Made by a program: the position numbers and the translations under genes. 7,411 bases of DNA from Sphingobacteriaceae bacterium (lineage in GTDB: Bacteria > Bacteroidota > Bacteroidia > Sphingobacteriales > Sphingobacteriaceae): positions 1-7,411 of the forward strand of contig JAIPAN010000050.1 of NCBI GenBank assembly GCA_021740025.1. Reading direction: 5' to 3'. The notes beneath the pieces were generated by a model, which ran no database searches, had not been told where the DNA came from, and saw only the letters and a list, made by a program, of their open reading frames with translations. Below, in pieces: positions 1-7,005 of this stretch; the stretch's first letter is position 1; the number at the start of each line of letters is the position of its first letter.

Positions 1-314
1 TTGATTTATCTGCCTACAAACTTGCAGATTTAAGCATTAAGGGTGGCGCAGCCGCTTTTGAAGTAAAACTGGGGCAACCCTTAGCACTTACCACAGTTAG
101 CGTAGACACAGGTGTATCTGAAGTTAAGGTGTCTATTCCTGAAAATGCAGCATGTCAAATTGAGTACGAAGGTGGTTTAACCAGTAAATCGTTCGAAGGA
201 TTTGATAAAAAAAGAGATGGTTTATATGAAAGTGCCAACTATGCCACTGCAGCCACCAAAATTCATATCAAACTAAACGGCGGTTTGTCGTCATTTAAAG
301 TAAAACGCTATTAG
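1..314 (+). CDS. C-terminal end of a toast-rack (LiaF/DUF2154-like) beta-repeat protein, partial
   Basis: The frame is open from the window edge to a TAG at 312-314, so the start and N-terminus lie outside. About 103 residues are visible. They contain a degenerate repeat of short beta-strands around a small-residue turn: IKGGAAAFEVKL, VDTGVSEVKVSIP, YEGGLTSKSFEGF and, at the end, LNGGLSSFKVKRY. This pattern, with an FEGF-(K)-x-x-DGLYESANY segment before the last repeat, is what I know from the C-terminal toast-rack beta-structure of LiaF-like proteins, which in Bacteroidota usually follows N-terminal membrane helices. Those helices cannot be seen here, so membrane attachment is inferred. No enzymatic motif is visible. 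In LiaF-type systems the family is tied to envelope-stress sensing, but a role here is not shown. The downstream GYF-RDD membrane protein gene starts one base after the stop, which suggests a shared transcript. A generic DUF4097-type adhesin-like repeat protein is the main alternative. Confidence 0.65.
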   Translation, partial: DLSAYKLADLSIKGGAAAFEVKLGQPLALTTVSVDTGVSEVKVSIPENAACQIEYEGGLTSKSFEGFDKKRDGLYESANYATAATKIHIKLNGGLSSFKVKRY

Positions 315-315
315 T

Positions 316-921
316 TTGCCTACATTTTGGGTAGTTGAAAATGGGAAACCTGCTGGTCCATTTTCACTCGAAGAACTAAAAAATCGGTTAATAAAACCTG
401 GTACCTTCATCAAGTCGGACACGATGGACGACTACAAAGAAGCACACGAAATTCCTGCAATACGAAGCCTCTTGGGTTTTAAAGCTACCATTGTACAACC
501 CCAATATTTTGCTTCTCTTGATGTTCGCCTATTGGCCATGGCTGTAGATTATTTGCTGGTTTTTGTTATGTATAGCTTAGTGGCTTTAGTCTTGCTATCT
601 TTTGCAAATCAGCAGCTGGTTAAAATTGCCATTGCTCTTTCGGGGATAGTGATTATTCCCATTGCACGTTCTGCTTATGCTGTTCTTATGGAGAGCTCAA
701 AAAAACAAGCCACGCTGGGTAAGCAATTGTTGGGTATAAAAGTATGCGATGAGGAAGGGCGCAGCATTAGTTTTGGCCGATCGCTCTTGCGCAACCTAGG
801 CAAATGGCTAAGTACGCTCACTATCGGTTTAGGCTATTTATTCGGTTTTTTCGACCGAAAACAACAATGTTTGCACGATAAATTAGCGGGCACCTTGGTG
901 GTAAAAGAACGCTTACTTTAG
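316..921 (+). CDS. GYF_2 domain-RDD family membrane protein
   Basis: This 201-residue protein appears complete. Residues about 5-53 look like a GYF_2 domain, with WVVENGKPAGPFS followed by an LEELKNRLIKPGTFI helix-turn; the family is regarded as a protein-interaction module. Residues about 68-196 form an RDD domain: Arg71 and Asp78 in the first membrane helix (about 68-96), a second helix at about 101-125, the QATLGKQLLGIKV signature at 131-143, a third hydrophobic stretch at about 164-179, and Asp188 in LHDKLAGT. RDD proteins are small inner-membrane proteins; a transport role has been proposed for some, but none can be assigned here. The start is TTG at 316, one base after the preceding stop. 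The first in-frame ATG (Met37) would cut away most of the GYF domain, so TTG is strongly preferred. There is no Shine-Dalgarno, and re-initiation after the upstream gene is plausible. Confidence 0.88.
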   Translation: MPTFWVVENGKPAGPFSLEELKNRLIKPGTFIKSDTMDDYKEAHEIPAIRSLLGFKATIVQPQYFASLDVRLLAMAVDYLLVFVMYSLVALVLLSFANQQLVKIAIALSGIVIIPIARSAYAVLMESSKKQATLGKQLLGIKVCDEEGRSISFGRSLLRNLGKWLSTLTIGLGYLFGFFDRKQQCLHDKLAGTLVVKERLL

Positions 922-926
922 GCTAC

Positions 927-953
927 ATTGCATCGAACATTTTCTTATTTTTG
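927..953 (+). promoter_or_regulatory. candidate promoter of ispG
   Basis: TATTTTTG at 946-953 matches all fixed positions of the Bacteroidota -7 consensus TAnnTTTG. A TTG at 928-930 could act as the -33 element, but its 15-base spacing to the -7 box is shorter than usual. Transcription would begin near 960, leaving a leader of about a dozen bases before the ATG at 972. The region is T-rich, so a chance match is possible. Confidence 0.4.
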
Positions 954-971
954 TTTTTCTAACACACGTTT

Positions 972-2933
972 ATGAAGTCTACTAACTCCCCTAAACTAGC
1001 AGGAATATACTGTCCATCGCTCCTGCAATACAAGCGCTTTCTTACTAGAGAAGTGCATGTGGGAGATGTTTCTATGGGAGCAAACAACCCTATACGCATA
1101 CAAAGTATGACCACTACCGACACCATGGATACCCACGGAACGGTAGAACAATCTATTCGCATGATTGAAGCCGGATGCGAATTGGTACGCATTACCGCAC
1201 CTAGCATAAAAGAGGCTCAAAATTTAGCCGAAATAAAAAAAGAATTGAGTAAAAGAGGGTATAAAACCCCTTTAGTAGCCGATATTCATTTTACCCCCAA
1301 TGCCGCCGAGTTGGCTGCCCGTTTGGTAGAAAAAGTGCGCATCAACCCGGGGAATTATGCCGATAAAAAACGTTTCGAAACCATTGACTATACACCGCAA
1401 GCATACCAAGATGAATTAGACCGTATTTATAAAAAATTTGCCCCTTTGGTAGCTATTTGCAAAGAATACGGTACGGCCATGCGTATTGGTACCAACCACG
1501 GTTCATTATCTGACCGTATTATGAGCCAATTTGGCGATACACCTCTGGGTATGGTAGAATCGGCCATGGAATTTATGCGCATTTGCGAAGATTTGAACTA
1601 CCATAATTTGGTAATTTCTATGAAATCGAGCAACCCGCAAGTAATGGTGCAGGCTTACCGCTTATTGGTAAAAACCATGGTGGCCGAAGGCATGAATTAT
1701 CCATTGCATTTAGGCGTAACCGAAGCCGGCGATGGCGAAGATGGGCGAATTAAATCGGCAGTAGGTATTGGTACCTTGTTGGAAGATGGTTTGGGCGATA
1801 CCATTCGTGTATCCTTAACCGAAGACCCTGAGTTGGAGATTCCCGTGGCAAAAGATTTAGTGAAAAGATATGCGCTGCGCAATGCAGAGGTGGAAGTTTC
1901 GTCACCACTTGTTTTACCCGCTCAATTTTCGCCTTTCTCATATCAAAAAAGAGTTTCAGAGGAGCTAAACACCTTTATTGGCGGACATCAGGTCCCTCGG
2001 GTAATTATCGATTTATCGTCAAAAAATTTAAAAGATCCTGCCGTGTTATCGGATGTGGGTTATGTTTATTCGCCTATTTTAGATAAATACAGCATGGGCG
2101 AACAATCGGTTGATTTTGTATACCTAGCCGATCAATTGCCTTCCTTTATCCTTCCTGGAAATTTAAAGCAGCTTTACCAATATCCAACCTGGAAAATGCT
2201 GGCTAGTAAAGCGAATTGTCATCCACTGTATAGCTTAAAAGAATATTTGGCTGCGGAAGAAAAATGCCCGGCACTCAATTTGGTAGAACTGAGTTTAACA
2301 GATATGCACAGCGATGCTTTTCAGCAAATTCCGATAGATAAAACACTTGTTTTTGTGCTTACCAGCACCGCCGAAAATGCCATGCAAGAACAAAGGCAAG
2401 CATTTTTTATGTTAGAAGAAATTGGCATTAAGGTGCCTGTAATTATAAAAAGAACGTATCCTAAATTATCGGAAAACGAATTTCAATTGTATGCCTCCAC
2501 CGATACTGGCGCCTTATTGGTAGACGGTTTTGGTGATGGTATTTGGTTGGAAGCCGCTCAGTTATCACCGCAATTGCTACTCAGTACATCCTTTGGTATT
2601 TTGCAGGCAACCCGTTCTAGAATTTCTAAAACGGAATATATTTCTTGCCCAAGTTGCGGGCGTACCTTGTTCGATTTACAAGAAACTACCCAACTCATTC
2701 GCAGCCGAACCGATCATTTAAAAGGAATAAAAATTGGCATTATGGGTTGTATTGTAAATGGTCCTGGCGAAATGGCCGATGCCGATTATGGCTATGTGGG
2801 TACCGGCCCCGGAAAAATTACATTATACCGTGGTAAAGAGGTGGTTAAGAAAAATGTAAATACCGAAAAAGCCCTCGATGAACTCATAGAAATTATTCGC
2901 GAAGATGGTAATTGGGTAGACTTAACTGTTTAA
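972..2933 (+). CDS. ispG: 4-hydroxy-3-methylbut-2-en-1-yl diphosphate synthase (IspG/GcpE), long three-domain type
   Basis: IspG is a cytosolic [4Fe-4S] enzyme that converts 2-C-methyl-D-erythritol 2,4-cyclodiphosphate to HMBPP, the penultimate step of the MEP isoprenoid pathway. The 653-residue product has the N-terminal TIM-barrel domain at about 22-300 (NPIRIQSMTTTDTMDT, VADIHFTPNAAELAA, RIGTNHGSLSDRI, GVTEAGDGEDGRIKSAVG). An inserted domain follows at about 300-530, then the C-terminal cluster domain with CPSC (Cys559, Cys562) and GCIVNGPGE (Cys593, Glu600), which supply the three cluster cysteines and the conserved glutamate. All expected key residues are present. Two-domain forms such as that of E. 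coli are only about 370 residues; the inserted domain is the known feature of the long form seen in Bacteroidota, Chlamydiae and plants. The ATG at 972 gives a leader of roughly 10 residues more than I expect for the family, but no better start lies between it and the conserved region. No Shine-Dalgarno is visible. Confidence 0.98.
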   Translation: MKSTNSPKLAGIYCPSLLQYKRFLTREVHVGDVSMGANNPIRIQSMTTTDTMDTHGTVEQSIRMIEAGCELVRITAPSIKEAQNLAEIKKELSKRGYKTPLVADIHFTPNAAELAARLVEKVRINPGNYADKKRFETIDYTPQAYQDELDRIYKKFAPLVAICKEYGTAMRIGTNHGSLSDRIMSQFGDTPLGMVESAMEFMRICEDLNYHNLVISMKSSNPQVMVQAYRLLVKTMVAEGMNYPLHLGVTEAGDGEDGRIKSAVGIGTLLEDGLGDTIRVSLTEDPELEIPVAKDLVKRYALRNAEVEVSSPLVLPAQFSPFSYQKRVSEELNTFIGGHQVPRVIIDLSSKNLKDPAVLSDVGYVYSPILDKYSMGEQSVDFVYLADQLPSFILPGNLKQLYQYPTWKMLASKANCHPLYSLKEYLAAEEKCPALNLVELSLTDMHSDAFQQIPIDKTLVFVLTSTAENAMQEQRQAFFMLEEIGIKVPVIIKRTYPKLSENEFQLYASTDTGALLVDGFGDGIWLEAAQLSPQLLLSTSFGILQATRSRISKTEYISCPSCGRTLFDLQETTQLIRSRTDHLKGIKIGIMGCIVNGPGEMADADYGYVGTGPGKITLYRGKEVVKKNVNTEKALDELIEIIREDGNWVDLTV

Positions 2934-2961
2934 CTACCTTGCCTGATGCTGCTCAGGGTAG
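2934..2961 (+). terminator. hairpin directly after ispG, possible weak terminator
   Basis: The arms CTACCTTG (2934-2941) and CAGGGTAG (2954-2961) pair along 8 bp with one G-T wobble, around a 12-base loop. The stem begins at the base after the TAA of ispG. No T-run follows, so this is not a classic intrinsic terminator; it could instead stabilise the 3' end of the mRNA. An alternative perfect 5-bp stem, CCTGA (2942-2946) with TCAGG (2953-2957), shares the downstream arm and excludes the longer one. Confidence 0.35.
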
Positions 2962-3087
2962 CGCCACGAGCTTTCTACCTACACATTTTATGCTCTTCAT
3001 TTTTACTTCATAAATAAGTCATTTTAGTAGATTATGGCCAATTTATATCCATTCTAAATACTATTGGTTTTACAAATACGTGACAGT

Positions 3088-3106
3088 GCCACCCCTGTGG
3101 TTTTTT
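3088..3106 (+). terminator. short hairpin with T-run upstream of hemA
   Basis: GCCAC (3088-3092) pairs with GTGGT (3097-3101) across a CCCT tetraloop, four Watson-Crick pairs plus a G-T, and T-run 3101-3106 follows at once. The shape is that of a minimal intrinsic terminator, but the stem is short. It could end leftover transcription from ispG just before the hemA promoter box, whose first base is the last T of the run. It may equally be chance in an AT-rich spacer. Confidence 0.25.
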
Positions 3107-3113
3107 ACTTTTG
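3106..3113 (+). promoter_or_regulatory. candidate -7 box of the hemA operon promoter
   Basis: TACTTTTG matches TAnnTTTG exactly. Transcription would begin around 3120, giving a leader of about 24 bases before the TTG start of hemA at 3144. No convincing TTTG -33 element lies at the usual distance: a GTG at 3080-3082 is the nearest approach. The 210-base gap after ispG and the tight packing downstream make a promoter here plausible for the whole hemA-hemCD-hemB-hemL unit. Confidence 0.45.
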
Positions 3114-3143
3114 CTAAACGATAGTATATAAGCCAAACCACTT

Positions 3144-4361
3144 TTGAAGAATTTAAGAATAATAGCTTTTACCCACAAACAAGTCGACTTAAAAGACTTG
3201 GGTAAGTTAGTAATCAGCGATGAGTTGCTTGAAAGCTATTTGCTATCACTTAAAAATAAGTTAGGGCTTTCGGAACTATTTTATGTAGGTACCTGCAACA
3301 GAGTAGAATTTGTATTTACGCACCAAGAAAGTTTAACTCCAGCTTTTGTTCAGGAATTCGTTAAGGCCTTAACTATTGAAACAGATATGGTCAATTTGGC
3401 CACACAAGCCGTTTTTTACGAAGGTGTAGATGCATTGAATCACTTGTTTAGAGTGTCGTGTTCCTTAGAGAGTTTGGTAGTAGGCGAAAAAGAAATTTTG
3501 GCTCAACTGCGTCAATCGTACGAAAAATGTAAAGCATTGGGCTTTACCGGAGATTACCTTCGTTTAATTATGGATCAGGTGGTTAAAACAGCTAAATCGG
3601 TTTATACCGATACGCAAATTGCTTGTAATCCCATTTCAGTAGTATCATTAGCCTACCGAGAATTGTGCAAAATAAACACCTTTACCAATGCCCGTGTACT
3701 GGTAGTGGGTGCAGGCGAAACCAATCAATTAATTGCAAAATATCTTCAAAAACATAAATATTCAAATTTTGTTGTGTTTAACCGCACGTTATCTAAAGCC
3801 CAAGATTTGGCTAAGGAGTTAAATGGCGAAGCCTATCCACTAGAAGATTTAGCCACTTACAACAAGGGTTTTGATATTTTAATTACGTGTACCAGTGCCA
3901 CCGAGCCCATTATTACACCCGAAATTTATACCCACTTACTAGCCGGCGATACCGATAAAAAAGTAGTATTGGATTTAGCCATTCCGAATGATACCCATCC
4001 GGATGTATTGGTACAGAATTCGGTTCATTTTATTGAAGTGCATGGCTTGCAGGCAGTTGCCGAACGGAATAAACAAGAGCGCTACCAAGAATTGGTAAAT
4101 GCCGAAAAAATTATTGAACAACACCTTCAGGATTTTCAACAAATTTTAAAACAACGCCGTGTAGAGTTAGCTATGCGCCAAGTACCCGAGCGTATAAAAG
4201 AAATAAAAGAAACGGCAATGAACTCGGTTTTTGCCGCAGATATTCAGAATTTAGATCCCAATTCTCTGGTAGTTCTTGAAAAAGTAATTGCCTATATGGA
4301 GAAAAAATACATCAGTGTGCCGATGGTAATGGCCAAAGAAATTTTAGTAGATAATTGCTAA
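3144..4361 (+). CDS. hemA: glutamyl-tRNA reductase
   Basis: HemA performs the first committed step of C5 tetrapyrrole synthesis, NADPH-dependent reduction of glutamyl-tRNA(Glu) to glutamate-1-semialdehyde, in the cytosol. The 405-residue length is normal for the family. The N-terminal catalytic domain carries the nucleophile Cys51 in GTCNRVEF and the SLESLVVGEKEILAQL motif near residues 109-124. A Rossmann NADPH domain follows with VVGAGETN (Gly189, Gly191) and FNRTLSKAQDLA. Residues from about 310 onward form the helical dimerisation region. The start is TTG at 3144: an in-frame stop at 3129-3131 blocks any longer form, and the first in-frame ATG lies after Cys51, so it would remove the active site. 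No Shine-Dalgarno precedes it. The gene opens a tight cluster of tetrapyrrole genes and its product is handed to HemL, encoded at the other end of the same cluster. A rare start codon may keep expression of this control-point enzyme low; that is inference. Confidence 0.97.
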   Translation: MKNLRIIAFTHKQVDLKDLGKLVISDELLESYLLSLKNKLGLSELFYVGTCNRVEFVFTHQESLTPAFVQEFVKALTIETDMVNLATQAVFYEGVDALNHLFRVSCSLESLVVGEKEILAQLRQSYEKCKALGFTGDYLRLIMDQVVKTAKSVYTDTQIACNPISVVSLAYRELCKINTFTNARVLVVGAGETNQLIAKYLQKHKYSNFVVFNRTLSKAQDLAKELNGEAYPLEDLATYNKGFDILITCTSATEPIITPEIYTHLLAGDTDKKVVLDLAIPNDTHPDVLVQNSVHFIEVHGLQAVAERNKQERYQELVNAEKIIEQHLQDFQQILKQRRVELAMRQVPERIKEIKETAMNSVFAADIQNLDPNSLVVLEKVIAYMEKKYISVPMVMAKEILVDNC

Positions 4362-4405
4362 AAAAATCATCAACCCAGGTACCCTTAACCTATTAAGTTC
4401 TATTC

Positions 4406-6007
4406 ATGCAAGCAAGCTCTTCTAAATCACCTATAATTATTGGCACCCGAGGAAGCGATTTAGCGCTATGGCAAGCTAATTTTGTAAAAGATAGCTTGGC
4501 TGAAATAGGAATTGCTGCTGAATTAAAAATTATTAAAACTCAAGGGGATACTATTTTAAACTTGCGTTTAGATAAACTAGAAGGAAAAGGTTTTTTTACC
4601 AAGGAGCTAGAAGAAGAACTGTTAAACGAGAGTATCGACATAGCGGTACATTCTCATAAAGATTTACCCACTACCCACCCTGAAGGTTTAACCATTGCCG
4701 CTGTTTCCGAACGTGAAGATCCTTCTGAATTACTGCTGATTTTGAAAGATTGTGTAGATGTGCAACAGAAACTCTCGGTTAAGTTTGGCGGCACGGTAGG
4801 CACCTCTTCTAACCGCCGAAAAGCACAATTACTAGCCTTTCGTCCAGATTTAGAGGTGGAGGATTTACGTGGCAATGTGCCCACACGTATACAAAAACTT
4901 CGCGATGACGAGTACGATGCCATTATGATTGCCAAGGCAGGCGTCAGTCGTTTGGGTATCGATTTAAGCGAATTTTATGTAGAGGAATTAGATCCAATGG
5001 AATTTATTCCGGCACCAGCACAAGGCGTGTTGGCTATTCAAATACGTGAAAAAGATACCGAACTAGCCGAATTATTAAAGCCTTTGCATCATGCTACCGT
5101 AGCCAAAGAAATTGCTGTGGAACGTAACGTTTTGCAATTATTTGAAGGCGGTTGCCACATGCCTTTGGGCTGTTATTGCAGAAAAGAAGGCAACACGTAC
5201 GAAGTATGGACTTCCAAAGCTGTAGATGGTGATGATTTTCCCGACCGCTTGTTTTTATCGGCCACTAGTACCAAAGGCTTGGCTGAAGAGATTGTGGCTA
5301 AGTTTAATCCGGAACGTAAGTATCCGAGCAATGTGTTCATTAGTAGAGTATTGCCCGAAACTAGTTACTTCCGAAAAGCCTTAGAAAAACATCAAATCCA
5401 ATTAGATGATCGTTCTTTAATTAAAATTTTTCCGATCATTAATAAGCTGGATCCCTTTATTTTAAAACGAGTAGATTGGGTCTTTTTTAGCAGTAAAAAT
5501 GCCATTGAATGTTTCTTCCAATTATCTCCGCAATTACCTAAAAAAGTAAAATATGGAGTAATTGGCCGTGCTTCCGAAGAAATGTTGCGCCTTTACGGCA
5601 TTGTACCCAATTTTAATGGCGAAGAAGAGGGAATTGATACACAAGATATTGCTAAAGATTTTGCCAAATTGGCAAACGGCAGCACTGTACTTTTTCCGGG
5701 CGCCAAAGATTCCTTGCGCACCATACAGCAAGCACTAAACAAAGCAACCAAAATTATTGATTTACCGGTTTACGAAACCGAAATGGATGAAAATTGCGAT
5801 CCATCAGCTGCCGAGGTATTGGTATTTACCAGCCCCTCCAACGTAGATGCCTATTTTACCAATAACCTATTGGAGCCTGGTCAGCAAGTTATTTGCATTG
5901 GCAAATCTACCGGCAAAAAATTCGATCAAATGAATGTAACCTATACCTTACCCTACTCACCAGACGAAATTGGTTTGGCAGAAGCGGTGTTTGGTTTAAC
6001 TTATTAG
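4406..6007 (+). CDS. hemCD: fused hydroxymethylbilane synthase / uroporphyrinogen-III synthase (HemC-HemD)
   Basis: One unbroken frame of 533 residues joins two consecutive enzymes. Residues about 9-305 are HemC, which links four porphobilinogens into hydroxymethylbilane: GTRGSDLALWQA (Arg15, Ser17), HSHKDLPT with catalytic Asp86, the SSNRRKAQLLAFRPDLEVED and LRGNVPTRIQKL substrate-binding stretch, PAPAQGVLAIQ, and the dipyrromethane-cofactor cysteine Cys250 in EGGCHMPLG. Residues about 310-533 are HemD, which closes and inverts ring D to give uroporphyrinogen III. HemD is poorly conserved, but VFFSSKNAIECFF (from 359) and VFTSPSNVDAYF (473-484) mark its two lobes. E. coli HemC is about 310 residues and HemD about 245, so both halves are essentially full length. 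The second residue of the HSMKD motif stretch is His rather than Met, which I believe is a tolerated family variant. The gene lies 44 bases after hemA and 3 bases before hemB. I see no promoter box in the upstream gap, so it is probably read from the hemA promoter. Confidence 0.95.
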   Translation: MQASSSKSPIIIGTRGSDLALWQANFVKDSLAEIGIAAELKIIKTQGDTILNLRLDKLEGKGFFTKELEEELLNESIDIAVHSHKDLPTTHPEGLTIAAVSEREDPSELLLILKDCVDVQQKLSVKFGGTVGTSSNRRKAQLLAFRPDLEVEDLRGNVPTRIQKLRDDEYDAIMIAKAGVSRLGIDLSEFYVEELDPMEFIPAPAQGVLAIQIREKDTELAELLKPLHHATVAKEIAVERNVLQLFEGGCHMPLGCYCRKEGNTYEVWTSKAVDGDDFPDRLFLSATSTKGLAEEIVAKFNPERKYPSNVFISRVLPETSYFRKALEKHQIQLDDRSLIKIFPIINKLDPFILKRVDWVFFSSKNAIECFFQLSPQLPKKVKYGVIGRASEEMLRLYGIVPNFNGEEEGIDTQDIAKDFAKLANGSTVLFPGAKDSLRTIQQALNKATKIIDLPVYETEMDENCDPSAAEVLVFTSPSNVDAYFTNNLLEPGQQVICIGKSTGKKFDQMNVTYTLPYSPDEIGLAEAVFGLTY

Positions 6008-6010
6008 CCC

Positions 6011-6979
6011 ATGAATATACGCCCCAGAAGATTACGTAAAAACCCCATTATTCGGGAACTAGTAGCTGAAACACGTTTATCAAAAGATATGTTTGTTTAC
6101 CCGTATTTCGTGGTTCCAGGCAAGGGTCTAAAAAATGCCATCGATGCCATGCCGGGTATTTATCAGTTTTCGGTAGATATGTTGGTAAAAGATGTAGCCG
6201 AAGGGTTAAAACTGGGACTAAACAAAGTATTATTATTTGGTGTTGGGGAGCAAAAGTGTGAAGACGCCAGCTCGGCCTACCACCAAGATTCGTTGGTGGC
6301 CCAAGCCGTTCGCGAATTAAAAAAAGCTTTTGGCGATGCTATTTACGTGATTACCGACGTGTGTACTTGTGCGTACACTACGCATGGGCATTGCGGTATT
6401 TTGCACAACGATTACGTACAAAACGATGAAACCGTAGCTGTTTTAGCTAAAATGGCCTTGGCGCATGCACAAGCTGGCGCCGATATGGTGGCTCCTTCAG
6501 ATATGATGGACGGCCGAGTGGGTGCCATTCGCGATTTGCTGGATGAACACCAATTCGTAAATACCGCCATTATGAGCTACAGTATCAAATTTGCATCGGC
6601 TTATTATGGTCCTTTCCGCGAAGCAGCCGATTCGGCGCCAAGCAAAGGCGATCGTAAAGCCTATCAAATGGATTTTCGCAACCCGAATGAAATGATGCGG
6701 GAAGCTTTTTTAGACGAAGATGAAGGTGCCGATATTTTAATGGTAAAACCAGCTTTGGCCTATTTAGATGTGATTCAAAACTTAAGCCAACAAACGCAAT
6801 TACCGGTGGCTTGCTACAACGTTTCGGGCGAATATAGCATGGTAAAAGCAGCAGCACAAGCTGGGTGGATTGATGCTCAAAAAGTGATCATGGAAAATAT
6901 GTTTGCCTTTAGCAGAGCCGGAGCAAACATCATCATCACCTATCACGCACGCGAAATTTTGGAAAATAACTGGCTATAA
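6011..6979 (+). CDS. hemB: delta-aminolevulinic acid dehydratase (porphobilinogen synthase)
   Basis: HemB condenses two 5-aminolevulinate molecules to porphobilinogen in the cytosol. The 322-residue protein is full length. It has the zinc-site cysteines Cys118, Cys120 and Cys128 in DVCTCAYTTHGHCG, and the two Schiff-base lysines Lys193 (SYSIKFASAYYGPFREA) and Lys246 (ILMVKPALAYLD). PSDMMDGRVGAIR and NVSGEYSMVKAAA are also characteristic. The three cysteines indicate the zinc-dependent type rather than the magnesium-only type, in which the stretch carries aspartates. The ATG follows the hemCD stop by three bases, so translational coupling is likely. Its product feeds directly into the HemC half of the preceding gene, and its substrate comes from HemL, encoded next. 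Nothing is missing or unusual in it. Confidence 0.98.
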   Translation: MNIRPRRLRKNPIIRELVAETRLSKDMFVYPYFVVPGKGLKNAIDAMPGIYQFSVDMLVKDVAEGLKLGLNKVLLFGVGEQKCEDASSAYHQDSLVAQAVRELKKAFGDAIYVITDVCTCAYTTHGHCGILHNDYVQNDETVAVLAKMALAHAQAGADMVAPSDMMDGRVGAIRDLLDEHQFVNTAIMSYSIKFASAYYGPFREAADSAPSKGDRKAYQMDFRNPNEMMREAFLDEDEGADILMVKPALAYLDVIQNLSQQTQLPVACYNVSGEYSMVKAAAQAGWIDAQKVIMENMFAFSRAGANIIITYHAREILENNWL

Positions 6980-7005
6980 GCCCCGTTCTATTTAAAAAAC
7001 AAATT

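Noticed and set aside
959..1220. Two minus-strand open frames opposite the 5' end of ispG
   Set aside because: They lie wholly opposite strongly conserved ispG codons, have no recognisable protein features and are short; shadows of the real gene.
1697..1941. Minus-strand open frames opposite the IspG barrel region
   Set aside because: The + strand here encodes conserved IspG motifs; the antisense translations are low in family-like features.
2530..2836. Two + strand open frames in other registers inside ispG
   Set aside because: Both overlap the cluster-binding domain of ispG, which is clearly the translated frame.
2934..3143. Riboswitch or small RNA gene in the ispG-hemA spacer
   Set aside because: I find only short hairpins and a promoter-like box; no conserved riboswitch core or tRNA-like fold is recognisable.
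4654..4935. 93-codon minus-strand frame opposite hemC
   Set aside because: It sits opposite the catalytic part of HemC and its translation is Ser/Arg-rich without any domain, as expected of an antisense shadow.
5290..5340. Possible frameshift or missing stop creating an artificial hemC-hemD fusion
   Set aside because: The frame is continuous, both halves keep family-like length and there is no homopolymer run at the junction, so a real fusion is the simpler reading.
5534..5731. Minus-strand frame opposite the HemD half
   Set aside because: Short, no promoter or recognisable motif, and fully covered by the fused hemCD frame.
6585..6857. 90-codon minus-strand frame opposite hemB
   Set aside because: It lies opposite the segment holding both catalytic lysines of HemB; no independent evidence of coding.
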